This document shows positions 1 to 6,934 of a stretch of 19,953 nt of DNA, piece after piece. Origin of the DNA: Planctomycetota bacterium (GTDB lineage: Bacteria; Planctomycetota; Phycisphaerae; WQYP01); the NCBI GenBank assembly GCA_021785155.1, contig JAJYGE010000326.1, positions 1 through 19,953 of the forward strand, read 5' to 3'. The notes under the pieces are model-generated. The model was not told the DNA's origin and did not search any database. It saw only the letters and a list, made by a program, of their open reading frames with translations. The translations under genes were made by a program, and so were the position numbers. Position 1 is the stretch's first letter. Every line of letters starts with the position of its first letter.

Positions 1-199
1 GCGGTGATTTGGATTATTCAAAACGATTCTTAATGCTTTTGATGGTGGCACATTTCAAATAAATCGTCAATATGTCTATTTATAATATAAAAACGTCATT
101 AATATAATGTAACATGAAAATATAATTCATATTTACGTAATGTTATGACATTTTGACATATTCATATCGAAATGATTGTAAAATAGCAATATTTCTGAT
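1..199. other. AT-rich intergenic spacer upstream of folC
   Basis: This stretch is far richer in A+T than the rest of the window and contains several TATAAT hexamers (81-86, 103-108, 121-126). Two plus-strand frames are open from the left edge and stop at 31-33 and 60-62. Either could be the last codons of an upstream gene, but too little is present to say. The arms TAACAT (110-115) and ATGTTA (140-145), with ATGAA/TTCAT between them, can pair imperfectly. I see no convincing gene. Confidence 0.5.
153..184 (+). promoter_or_regulatory. Candidate sigma70 promoter for folC
   Basis: A perfect -35 hexamer TTGACA lies at 153-158. Two -10 candidates follow: TGTAAA at 177-182 (18-nt spacer) and TAAAAT at 179-184 (20-nt spacer). 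Transcription would begin near 189, leaving only about 10-20 nt before the folC start codons at 200 or 212. The AT-rich setting raises the chance of a spurious match. Confidence 0.35.
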
Positions 200-1750
200 A
201 TGTTGGCTATTATGATTACCGCGAGGAAACGCAAATTATCGGAACGGTCGCGCAAACGATCCCATGGGAAGGGTTCTCGTGTCGGCACCGGCAAGAACGT
301 CGCCGGGGCATTGGCCAAAGGGAAGAACCGGCGGCGCAAAGTTCATGTCGCGCCTGTGGTTGAAGTGAAACCGGTCGTGGTGGCTCCCGTGAAAAACAGA
401 GCCTATAAAAAGGCCGTTGAATTTTTGATGAGCCATACCGACTATGAACGTATGCGAGTGGTTCGATATAATACCACGACGTTCAGTCTGGACCGAATGC
501 GGCAACTCCTGGAGGGGCTGGGCAACCCCCATCGGAATTATAAAACCGTTCATATTGCCGGCACTAAGGGTAAAGGCAGCACCTGCCACATGCTGGCGGC
601 AATGCTGCAAAGCGCGGGATTCAAAGTCGGGCTGTACACCAGCCCGCACCTGCTGGATATGCGCGAACGCATTTGTATCAATGGACAGTATATAACTGAA
701 GATCAGTTCGCTCTTATCATCAAACGCGTTGAAGCGGCGATGAAAAAACTCGGTGCCAATAAACCGACGTATTTTGAAATTCTCACCGCCATGGGGTTCT
801 GTCATTTTGCGGATGAACATGTTGACATTGCCGTCATTGAAACCGGTCTGGGCGGAAGGCTGGATTCCACGAATGTCATCACGCCGGAAGTAACCGCCAT
901 TACCAGCATCAGCTATGATCACATGGCGATTTTAGGTAACACGCTGGCTAAAATCGCGGAAGAAAAAGCCGGAATCTTCAAGAAAGATGTGCCGGCATTG
1001 TCCTGCCTGCAGGACCCGGAAGTCATGACGGTTCTGGAACGTGTGGCTACGCAGGTTCATGCACCGCTGGAATTTGTCGGAACCGATATTGAATTCAGCC
1101 ATCGCTTTGAAATTACGCGGCCCGCCGGCCCGCATGTGCGGGTGTCGTTGAACACGGAACGGTCGCATTTTGAACATCTGACCGTGCCGTTAATCGGCGA
1201 ACATCAGGCGGTCAATTGCGGCTTGGCTCTGGCGATACTGGATAAACTCAAGGCGCGCGGATTACAGTTCAGTGACGCCAAGGCCGTAGCGGGGTTGCAG
1301 GAAGTAAAGCTGCCCGGACGCATTGAAACCGTGTGGCATGACCCGCGGGTTATTATTGACGGCGCGCATAATGCCGCTTCGGTCAAGGCGCTGTTCCGCG
1401 GCATCAGCCAGCATATCGCGTATGACAGTATGGTTGTGATATTTGGCTGTAACTGTGATAAAGACATTGACGGGATGTTGGAGCAGGTATCCCTGGGCGC
1501 GGACAAAGTGATTTTTACCCGCTCGAACAACAATCCCAAGAGCGCCAGCCCGAACGAATTATCATCGCGGTATGTGGATCGTTTTGGAAAAATGGCCCAG
1601 GCCGTCGAAACTTTTTCCGACGCCATGGATATTGCAACCCGCGCGATTTCACGGGAAGATCTGGTAACGGTTACCGGGTCGTTTTATCTTATCGGTGAAG
1701 CCAAGCGCTTTTTCATGGGGCGCACACCCCGTGGGATCAACGGCGGTTGA
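200..1750 (+). CDS. folC: Bifunctional folylpolyglutamate synthase / dihydrofolate synthase (FolC) with basic N-terminal tail
   Basis: FolC is a cytoplasmic ATP-dependent ligase of the Mur-ligase superfamily. It adds glutamate to dihydropteroate and to reduced folates. The 516-residue product shows the P-loop GTKGKGST (121-128), TSPHLLDMRER (147-157), ETGLGGRLDSTN (214-225), the KAGIFK segment (256-261), DGAHN (387-391) and the C-terminal GSFYLIGEA (493-501). These are in family order over a core of normal length. The family normally starts around residue 65 here. The first 50 residues hold about 17 Lys/Arg and one acidic residue, an unusual appendage. ATG 200 is chosen; ATG 212 is equally possible, and neither has a clear Shine-Dalgarno site. 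The gene converges on the minus-strand gene ending at 1796. Whether it makes both activities cannot be told from sequence. Confidence 0.93.
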   Translation: MLAIMITARKRKLSERSRKRSHGKGSRVGTGKNVAGALAKGKNRRRKVHVAPVVEVKPVVVAPVKNRAYKKAVEFLMSHTDYERMRVVRYNTTTFSLDRMRQLLEGLGNPHRNYKTVHIAGTKGKGSTCHMLAAMLQSAGFKVGLYTSPHLLDMRERICINGQYITEDQFALIIKRVEAAMKKLGANKPTYFEILTAMGFCHFADEHVDIAVIETGLGGRLDSTNVITPEVTAITSISYDHMAILGNTLAKIAEEKAGIFKKDVPALSCLQDPEVMTVLERVATQVHAPLEFVGTDIEFSHRFEITRPAGPHVRVSLNTERSHFEHLTVPLIGEHQAVNCGLALAILDKLKARGLQFSDAKAVAGLQEVKLPGRIETVWHDPRVIIDGAHNAASVKALFRGISQHIAYDSMVVIFGCNCDKDIDGMLEQVSLGADKVIFTRSNNNPKSASPNELSSRYVDRFGKMAQAVETFSDAMDIATRAISREDLVTVTGSFYLIGEAKRFFMGRTPRGINGG

Positions 1751-1795
1751 TGCCAGTTATTTCCAGCCGCAGCGCGGTTAATCCTGAAAATTCCT

Positions 1796-2101
1796 TCAAC
1801 TGGTAAATCGGCAACTGATCTGAAAGCGACGCCGATCATTGGCACTGGCTCCGTTGACCAGACTGGTCCAGAAGTCGGCATCCGCCGGGCTGATTCTCAG
1901 GCCCTTGTCCTTTTCCCCGCCGTCATAAGGCTCAAAGGTCACTTTCTTTTGCTCCCGGCTCTGAATCAATTGAACCTCCACCGAGCGGTCAAACCGCTCC
2001 AGCCAGGCATTGATAGGTTTGCCGCGGCAATTCTGCAGCAGATTAGTCGTATCGGTCACCACAAGATAAAGCGGGTTTTCAGTGTCTATTTTCTTGGCCA
2101 T
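1796..2101 (-). CDS. Hypothetical protein, 101 aa
   Basis: I do not recognise this protein. It is a soluble-looking, charged 101-residue product with no signal peptide or membrane segment, starting MAKKIDTENPLYLVV and rich in polar residues. The start is well supported: AAGGAG lies 8 nt upstream of ATG at 2101, one of the best ribosome-binding sites in the window. A good promoter (2306-2335) lies on the same strand with a leader of about 200 nt, back to back with the promoter of the secretion operon. It converges with folC, 45 bp away. The alternating hydrophobic pattern suggests a small mixed alpha/beta domain, but that is only an impression. Confidence 0.75.
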   Translation of the reverse strand: MAKKIDTENPLYLVVTDTTNLLQNCRGKPINAWLERFDRSVEVQLIQSREQKKVTFEPYDGGEKDKGLRISPADADFWTSLVNGASANDRRRFQISCRFTS

Positions 2102-2299
2102 TGCATGATCTCCTTGCAGGTCTAAGCATTGATGCTATTCTCCGGCGTTGCCCAACGGGCTATGCACCGAAGAATCTCAATTTAACTTTCGAGATATTCC
2201 ATAGAAAAGCAGTGGCCCCACGCCAAGCTTTTCAGGCTCACTTCCCGCAGTGTCGGCACACCGCAACGCCGCATTCTCCACACGTCTCTCTTATTGCCT
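2102..2299 (-). promoter_or_regulatory. Candidate structured 5' leader of the 101-aa gene
   Basis: If the promoter at 2306-2335 is used, the 101-aa gene has a leader of about 198 nt with several complementary segments. A 30-nt hairpin lies at 2204-2233: seven-base arms GAAAAGC/GCTTTTC, an inner stem TGGC/GCCA and a 5-nt loop. A hairpin at 2245-2266 pairs nine bases, three of them G-U as RNA, around a CGGC/GCCG tetraloop. A small GCCC/GGGC hairpin lies at 2150-2160. A nine-base long-range match joins 2143-2151 with 2263-2271. The long-range match shares bases with two of the hairpins, so the folds would compete. It matches no riboswitch class I can recognise by eye. Confidence 0.28.
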
Positions 2300-2303
2300 T
2301 CAT
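2238..2303 (-). CDS. Possible 21-aa zinc-ribbon-like micro-ORF
   Basis: ATG at 2303 opens a 21-codon frame, closed upstream by an in-frame stop at 2307-2309. Its product has four cysteines as CxxC-x4-CxxC (C8, C11, C16, C19; CGECGVAVCRHCGK), which resembles a zinc ribbon. Against it: no ribosome-binding site is visible, the predicted transcription start (about 2299) lies just downstream of the ATG, and the same DNA forms a hairpin. It may be chance or a remnant. Confidence 0.15.
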   Translation of the reverse strand: MKAIRETCGECGVAVCRHCGK

Positions 2304-2305
2304 AC

Positions 2306-2335
2306 ATTATAGCTGATTTTTTAGGATTATGTGAA
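2306..2335 (-). promoter_or_regulatory. Candidate sigma70 promoter of the 101-aa gene
   Basis: Read on the minus strand, TTCACA (2335-2330) is followed after 18 nt by a perfect TATAAT (2311-2306). Transcription would start near 2299. Its -35 is separated from the -35 of the plus-strand promoter at 2342 by only 6 bp. Confidence 0.5.
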
Positions 2336-2341
2336 AAAATC

Positions 2342-2370
2342 TTGCATTCTCCTAAATGCGGTGTTATATA
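2342..2370 (+). promoter_or_regulatory. Candidate sigma70 promoter of the secretion/pilus operon
   Basis: TTGCAT (2342-2347) is followed by a 17-nt spacer and TATATA (2365-2370). The predicted start of transcription is near 2377. This rules out the ATG at 2356 as the gspE-like start and supports ATG 2413. Confidence 0.55.
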
Positions 2371-2412
2371 AGATGGGCAATTCGCCGATCCTTAAAATTC
2401 AGGATGTGTGGT

Positions 2413-3492
2413 ATGAAACCATCCGCGACAGCTTTTCCTGATGTGCGTCCCGCGGTGGATTCTGTTATTGCCCGGGCGTTGGATCGCCGGGCTTCGGATA
2501 TTTACGTTGAACCGGTTGCCGAAGGTTTTCAAATTCGCTTTCGCGTGGATGGCCTGCTGGAAACCATTGAACGATTGCCGACTCCAACCGGGGAGTCCAT
2601 TGTTAATCGGCTCATGGTCATGGGGCACCTTCTGACCTATCGTCGCGACATTCCGCAGGAAGGTCGCATGAGCATCGATTCGCCACACCGGCTGGAAGTG
2701 CGATTGTCGGTGATTCCCACCCTCCATGGCCTGCGGGCGGTCGTGCGCATGCCGGCGGAGTTTTTTGCGCCGCATCAACTTTCAGATTTATTTTTGCCGC
2801 GCGATACGCTGGATTTTCTCATGGAATTCTGTCGCAGTGATTGCGGCCTGTTGGCGGTTATTGGGCCGGCGGGGGCGGGTAAAACCACGACCATTTATGC
2901 GTTGCTGGATCATCTGGCCCGCACGCACAGCGGCATTAGCATAGTGTCTCTGGAAGACCCCATTGAACGCGGCATCCCGGGTGTAACGCAAATTGAAGTC
3001 AGTCCCTTTGGGGAATTGGATTATCAACGCGCTTTGCGCAGCATGTTGCGGCAAGACCCGCAGGTGTTGTCCATCGGTGAAATTCGCGATAACGCTACCG
3101 CTTCACTGGTCGTGCAGGCTGCGCTGACGGGCCACCGCCTGGTGTGCACCATGCACGCCGGATCACCGGCGGGTGCCATAAGCCGCATGCTGGAAATGGG
3201 GATACAGCGTTATCAGATTACCAGCAGTTTGTTTGGCATATTAAATCAGCGACTCGTACGGAAAAAATCCGACACCGGATATTCCGGTCGTCTACCCATT
3301 GCGCAGTTTGTACGAATGGATCAATCGTTGCGTGGCGCATTGCTGGATCAAAGCGATACGGCCAGTCTCGAAGCGGCCATGCAAAAAAAATCATCGACCT
3401 ATCGCACATTGTATGATGCCGCGCGGGATTTAATGACACGCGGTATCACCGATCAGGCGGAAGTGGATCGGGTACTGGGACCCAAGGAGTGA
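2413..3492 (+). CDS. GspE/PilB-family secretion ATPase, short form
   Basis: This is a cytoplasmic hexameric ATPase of the type II secretion/type IV pilus family, which powers assembly of the pseudopilus through the GspF-type membrane protein. The 359-residue product begins with an N2-like domain (ASDIYVEP, 27-34, to about 115). It continues with Walker A GPAGAGKTT (151-159), the Asp box EDPIE (181-185), Walker B with IGEIRD (221-226) and the His box ending TMHAG (246-250). It is shorter than typical GspE/PilB: the N1 domain is absent and there is no CxxC zinc-binding insert. It is therefore PilT-sized, but the SDIYVEP and EDPIE contexts and the gene order favour an assembly ATPase. ATG 2413 is chosen because AGGA lies 8 nt upstream and the promoter -10 excludes the upstream ATG. 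It is the first gene of a tight operon. Confidence 0.88.
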   Translation: MKPSATAFPDVRPAVDSVIARALDRRASDIYVEPVAEGFQIRFRVDGLLETIERLPTPTGESIVNRLMVMGHLLTYRRDIPQEGRMSIDSPHRLEVRLSVIPTLHGLRAVVRMPAEFFAPHQLSDLFLPRDTLDFLMEFCRSDCGLLAVIGPAGAGKTTTIYALLDHLARTHSGISIVSLEDPIERGIPGVTQIEVSPFGELDYQRALRSMLRQDPQVLSIGEIRDNATASLVVQAALTGHRLVCTMHAGSPAGAISRMLEMGIQRYQITSSLFGILNQRLVRKKSDTGYSGRLPIAQFVRMDQSLRGALLDQSDTASLEAAMQKKSSTYRTLYDAARDLMTRGITDQAEVDRVLGPKE

Positions 3493-3495
3493 ATC

Positions 3496-4734
3496 ATGGA
3501 TGGCAGTTTTGGATATCGGGCACAATTGGCGTCCGGGCGGGAGCTTTCCGGCACTCTTAATGCGGCGGATCAAGCCGCCGCGATCTCCGCACTGGAGGCA
3601 TTGCAACTCAAAGTGCTGGAACTCTGGCCCGCAGGGGCACCGACGCGCACGCGGCCACTGGGAGCCGAGGATTTTAAGAGCTTTAATCAGCAATTGGCCC
3701 TGTTGATCAAGTCTGGCTTGCCTCTGGAAACAGGGCTGCAATTATTGGCAGCCGACGCACCGCGTGGGCGGCGGGTAAGCGTGTTATCGCATATCAGTGC
3801 GGATTTGCAGGCGGGCCTGACGTTGCCGCAAGCCGTGGAAAAACACCGTCATGAATTTCCACCCGATTATGCACGCTTGCTGGATGCGGGTATTCGCACC
3901 AATAATCTTTCCGATGTGCTGGTGAATTTGGGCAATCATCTGGACTTGCGTGGAAAACTCAATGAAGCGCTGGTCAGTGCCCTGGCCTATCCGGCGTGTT
4001 TGGTGGTAGCGCTGTTAGGCGTCTTGACGTTCATGGGGCTGGAAATTTTTCCGCGTTATCAGCGCTTTGCAGCTCAATGGATGTCCAGCCAGCGACACGT
4101 GTTTGGATTCAATCCTCAACAGCAGGGGCTGCCCGTGTTGACGCGGGCGGTCATATTTTGCGGCGTGCATACGCCTTTCATCGCCATTACCTTGGCGGCA
4201 ATAGTCGTGCTTATGCTGGCGCTCTGGCCCATGTTGCGGCACCGGCCCGCAGGATTGAACATACGGGACTGGCTGGCGCGGCGCTTACCGTTGATCGGCC
4301 CGGCGGTGCGAGCCGGCCTGGTGGCGCGCTGGTGCGATGGATTGAAAATTGGAGTAGCCAGCGGGATGGATCTTCCTGAAGCAATAAAACTCGCCGGCGC
4401 AATTACATCGTCGCCGGCCATTGGCATGGATGCCCGACGGATTGCCGAGGCGGTAAGCCGAGGAGTGCCAGTAACTTCTGCGGTACCTGGTCGCATGCTT
4501 CCAGCTACGGTGGCCGCGACGATTCAGAGTGGCATCGCCGCCCATAATCTGCCCGATACGCTGGCAACGCTGGCGGAAAGCTATCGCCGTCAGGCGGAAA
4601 GCCGCTTGGCTATCCTGCCCGCAGTCATTGCGCCGGTGGTTCTGGTGATCATTGGCATTGTGATGTTCGGGGTGATCTATGGCATGGCGACGCCGTTGTT
4701 TGATCTCTTCCGCAGTATATGGGCTTACCAGTAA
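3496..4734 (+). CDS. GspF/PilC-family inner-membrane assembly protein (copy 1)
   Basis: GspF/PilC proteins form the inner-membrane platform on which the GspE ATPase acts. The 412 residues show the classic layout. An N-terminal YRAQLASGRELSGTL-type segment (7-21) is followed by a first T2SSF domain (about 60-185, with FNQQLALLIKSGLPLETG at 63-80 and LAYP at 163-166). Membrane segments lie near 163-184 and 218-245. A second T2SSF domain (about 275-400) has its last membrane segment near 372-396. Length matches the family. AAGGAG at 3484-3489 precedes ATG 3496, and only 3 nt separate it from the ATPase gene, so the two are co-transcribed and probably partners. Confidence 0.9.
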   Translation: MDGSFGYRAQLASGRELSGTLNAADQAAAISALEALQLKVLELWPAGAPTRTRPLGAEDFKSFNQQLALLIKSGLPLETGLQLLAADAPRGRRVSVLSHISADLQAGLTLPQAVEKHRHEFPPDYARLLDAGIRTNNLSDVLVNLGNHLDLRGKLNEALVSALAYPACLVVALLGVLTFMGLEIFPRYQRFAAQWMSSQRHVFGFNPQQQGLPVLTRAVIFCGVHTPFIAITLAAIVVLMLALWPMLRHRPAGLNIRDWLARRLPLIGPAVRAGLVARWCDGLKIGVASGMDLPEAIKLAGAITSSPAIGMDARRIAEAVSRGVPVTSAVPGRMLPATVAATIQSGIAAHNLPDTLATLAESYRRQAESRLAILPAVIAPVVLVIIGIVMFGVIYGMATPLFDLFRSIWAYQ

Positions 4735-4746
4735 GGCGATCAACTC

Positions 4747-6090
4747 ATGCAGCCATGGCTTAAGAATTTTCGAGTAAAGTTTGAGTTCCGCCGCATGGAA
4801 CGTCGGCGTTCCGGACGCGAGGTATTTGCATCATTAAGCAGTTGGTTGCCGGTGTGGTTGGTTCTCGCCGGAATATTGCTTATTCCATGGCGCATTGGCG
4901 TACCAGTGCTCATGGTCCTGCCGGTGCTCATGCTGGCCCGTTATTTTGTTCTCCGGCGCAGGGCGGACATCGTGCTGCGAAAACTTTATGAAATAATGCG
5001 GCTCAATCACCCTCTTGCAGACAGCCTGGGCATTGCGGGACAGGCGGAGTCAGGGATGCTGGGCATCCGCATGACGATACTGGCCGAGGCGTTAAAACGG
5101 GGAATTCCCTTTTCCGAGGCCCTCGGATCGTCCGTGCCGGAGGTCCGCCGGGAGGATCTGGCGGCCCTGGCGGTGGCGGATCGATCAATGCGTTTGCTGC
5201 CGGAACTTGCAAGGATCAGCCGCCGTAAAACAACGTGGCCGTACCTTAATGACGTTGATTCCGCTTACGGCGTATATCTGCTGATGGTTCTACTGGTCAT
5301 GGTGTTCGCCGTGATGTTCGTTGCGGTTTGTGACTTTCATATGTTCCGCCACTGGCTGGTCGCGTATGGCGTCGGTGCGGGGCCGCTTGATTGGGCGGGT
5401 TTTATCCGCAAGAGTTCGGACGTCATAACTAAAGCCCTTCGTGGCCTGGCACCGTCGTCGCCAGCAAACGATTGGTACCCGCCGCTCTTTGATCCCGCGG
5501 ATCGCGTCGTGATGTTCATGTCGCCATTTCTGTTAGTGCTCTTTACAATCGTTTGGGCGGTATTCCTGCGGCGCACAATTCATCCATTCTTTCGGCACGA
5601 ACGCCTGACGCGCAGGTTGCGCGATGCCGTGCTTTGGCGTATGCCGGTAGTTGGTTCTCTGATCCGCTGGCGGTGCTGGGCGGATGTCTCGGATGTGTTG
5701 GCCACAGGCGTTGCCGCGGGCTTGGCGTTGCCGGAATTGGCCGATGCCGCCTTACAAGCGGCTGGAAGCTGCACGGCTCGTCGCCGGTTGGCCGCATGGC
5801 GAAAACGGCTGATCGCAGGCGTTCCATTTATGCGAGCCGCGGAGGAGTCGGGATTTCCCAAATTATTGCGGCTGGCGCTGGGCAGTTCGGATGCGACGTT
5901 GGCGGCATCCCTTATGCTCGGATCACGTTATTATCGCATGCGATTGATGCGTCTTCGCCGAATTATAGGGGCACTTGCCATTCCGGGATCCGTGCTCTTG
6001 GTGGGTCTCGCCGTATTGCTGGTGGCGTTGGCGCTTTATATTCCTTACACGCACATGATGTCGATGGCGGAAGCCACAGGGGGTGGATAA
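4747..6090 (+). CDS. Divergent second GspF-like membrane protein
   Basis: This 447-residue membrane protein lies 12 nt after the first GspF gene and is probably a second, divergent T2SSF-type platform protein. A basic N-terminus (1-24, MERRRSGR) is followed by two closely spaced hydrophobic segments (about 32-65). A helical stretch resembling a T2SSF domain follows (about 75-165; LAEALKRGIPFSEALG at 112-127). Further membrane segments lie near 175-197, 255-273 and 407-432. A second T2SSF-like part (about 300-430) carries the pattern VLATGVAAGLALPELADAA (317-335). The two N-terminal membrane segments are not in canonical GspF. Assignment rests on hydropathy, repeated domain pattern and context more than on strict motifs. 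Confidence 0.72.
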   Translation: MQPWLKNFRVKFEFRRMERRRSGREVFASLSSWLPVWLVLAGILLIPWRIGVPVLMVLPVLMLARYFVLRRRADIVLRKLYEIMRLNHPLADSLGIAGQAESGMLGIRMTILAEALKRGIPFSEALGSSVPEVRREDLAALAVADRSMRLLPELARISRRKTTWPYLNDVDSAYGVYLLMVLLVMVFAVMFVAVCDFHMFRHWLVAYGVGAGPLDWAGFIRKSSDVITKALRGLAPSSPANDWYPPLFDPADRVVMFMSPFLLVLFTIVWAVFLRRTIHPFFRHERLTRRLRDAVLWRMPVVGSLIRWRCWADVSDVLATGVAAGLALPELADAALQAAGSCTARRRLAAWRKRLIAGVPFMRAAEESGFPKLLRLALGSSDATLAASLMLGSRYYRMRLMRLRRIIGALAIPGSVLLVGLAVLLVALALYIPYTHMMSMAEATGGG

Positions 6091-6440
6091 TGCGATTGAC
6101 CCGCGGTTTCTATCTTCTTGATTTGACCATCGGTATTTTTATGATATTGGTGGTCGGATCAGTTTTTGCGCATGTGTTATTTGAGGCTAATCGGGCGGCA
6201 ACACATTTGACGATCATTCGGTCTGAGGCCAGAGCGGAGCAAAGCACTTTGTTGGCGTTGCCGAACGGCCATTTGCTGGCGCACAGCCATCGCTGGATTA
6301 TCCATACCGCAGGAACGCAATACCCTATGTCGCCAGGAGTTCCCAGTGGATTTCATTGGGCGGTCATTCGCCCCGCGAAAGGGGTGAACGGACCGCAGCT
6401 TTACGGGTTAGTATCATCCGGAAGGGGAGGTGCGCAATGA
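6090..6440 (+). CDS. Small pseudopilin-like protein (GFYLLD type)
   Basis: The start codon overlaps the previous stop (TAATG at 6088-6092). The 116-residue product begins with a six-residue basic leader and a prepilin-like motif, MRLTRG then FYLLDLTIGIFMILVV. That is a short leader ending in Gly, Phe at +1, and a hydrophobic helix to about residue 27. The usual Glu at +5 is Asp. The rest is a short polar domain without a calcium or disulfide signature I can name. It could be a minor pseudopilin (GspG/H/I type); it is too short and divergent to place. Prepilin peptidase cleavage would be expected after G6, but no peptidase is encoded in the window. Confidence 0.68.
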   Translation: MRLTRGFYLLDLTIGIFMILVVGSVFAHVLFEANRAATHLTIIRSEARAEQSTLLALPNGHLLAHSHRWIIHTAGTQYPMSPGVPSGFHWAVIRPAKGVNGPQLYGLVSSGRGGAQ

Positions 6441-6934
6441 GATGGCGTAATGCTCAACATGCACGGCGTAAGGGATTCAGTCTTTTTGAAGTTGTAGCGG
6501 CCTTACCGCTGATGGCGGTGTTTCTCTTAATGGCCGGGCAACTGTTTGTTTTGTGCCTGCACACATTCAGCAACGCTGATATGCGGGCGGCACATTTGTA
6601 CCAGCGACAACAGCTTATCCGGGAATTGCGGCAGGATGTGGCCACCTCGGTAAAAGTGCGATTACAGGGATCGCATGGGTTGATTTGCCGATTTGGACAA
6701 AAGCGGATGATTATCTGGTCGGCCAATGCCAATGGCACCGTAACGCGCATGTGCCGGAATGGCAATAAATCGCCGCGACCGCAATATTGGCCCGCGCTGC
6801 TGCCGAATGTTTATTTTGCACAATCTCCCAATGATTACGTTAATATCGGCTGGTGGAATGGTAAACAGCGCGTTATCCAAACGCTGGATTCTCCGCTGGC
6901 CCGCGCTAACGTGGGAAAGACGGGTGAGCCATGA
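6437..6934 (+). CDS. Pseudopilin / prepilin-type N-terminal cleavage protein (GspJ/PilW-like)
   Basis: ATG 6437 overlaps the preceding stop (ATGA) and has GGGGAGG at 6424-6430, a strong ribosome-binding site. The 165-residue product has a clear prepilin motif: a 13-residue basic leader ending RRKG, then FSLFEVVAALPLMAVFLL with Glu at +5 (residue 18). Processing would remove residues 1-13. The globular part contains RQQLIRELRQDV (41-52), common after the helix in minor pilins, and a C-terminal region rich in Asn, Gly and Trp. Size and position suggest a GspJ/PilW-like minor pseudopilin. The subclass is inferred. Confidence 0.8.
   Translation: MRWRNAQHARRKGFSLFEVVAALPLMAVFLLMAGQLFVLCLHTFSNADMRAAHLYQRQQLIRELRQDVATSVKVRLQGSHGLICRFGQKRMIIWSANANGTVTRMCRNGNKSPRPQYWPALLPNVYFAQSPNDYVNIGWWNGKQRVIQTLDSPLARANVGKTGEP

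Noticed and set aside
236..922. 228-residue frame antisense to folC
   Set aside because: folC motifs are intact on the other strand; the antisense translation has no recognisable domain.
5553..6089. Long upstream extension of the first pseudopilin-like frame
   Set aside because: This part lies inside the second GspF-like gene in another frame. The prepilin leader begins at ATG 6090, which overlaps the previous stop.
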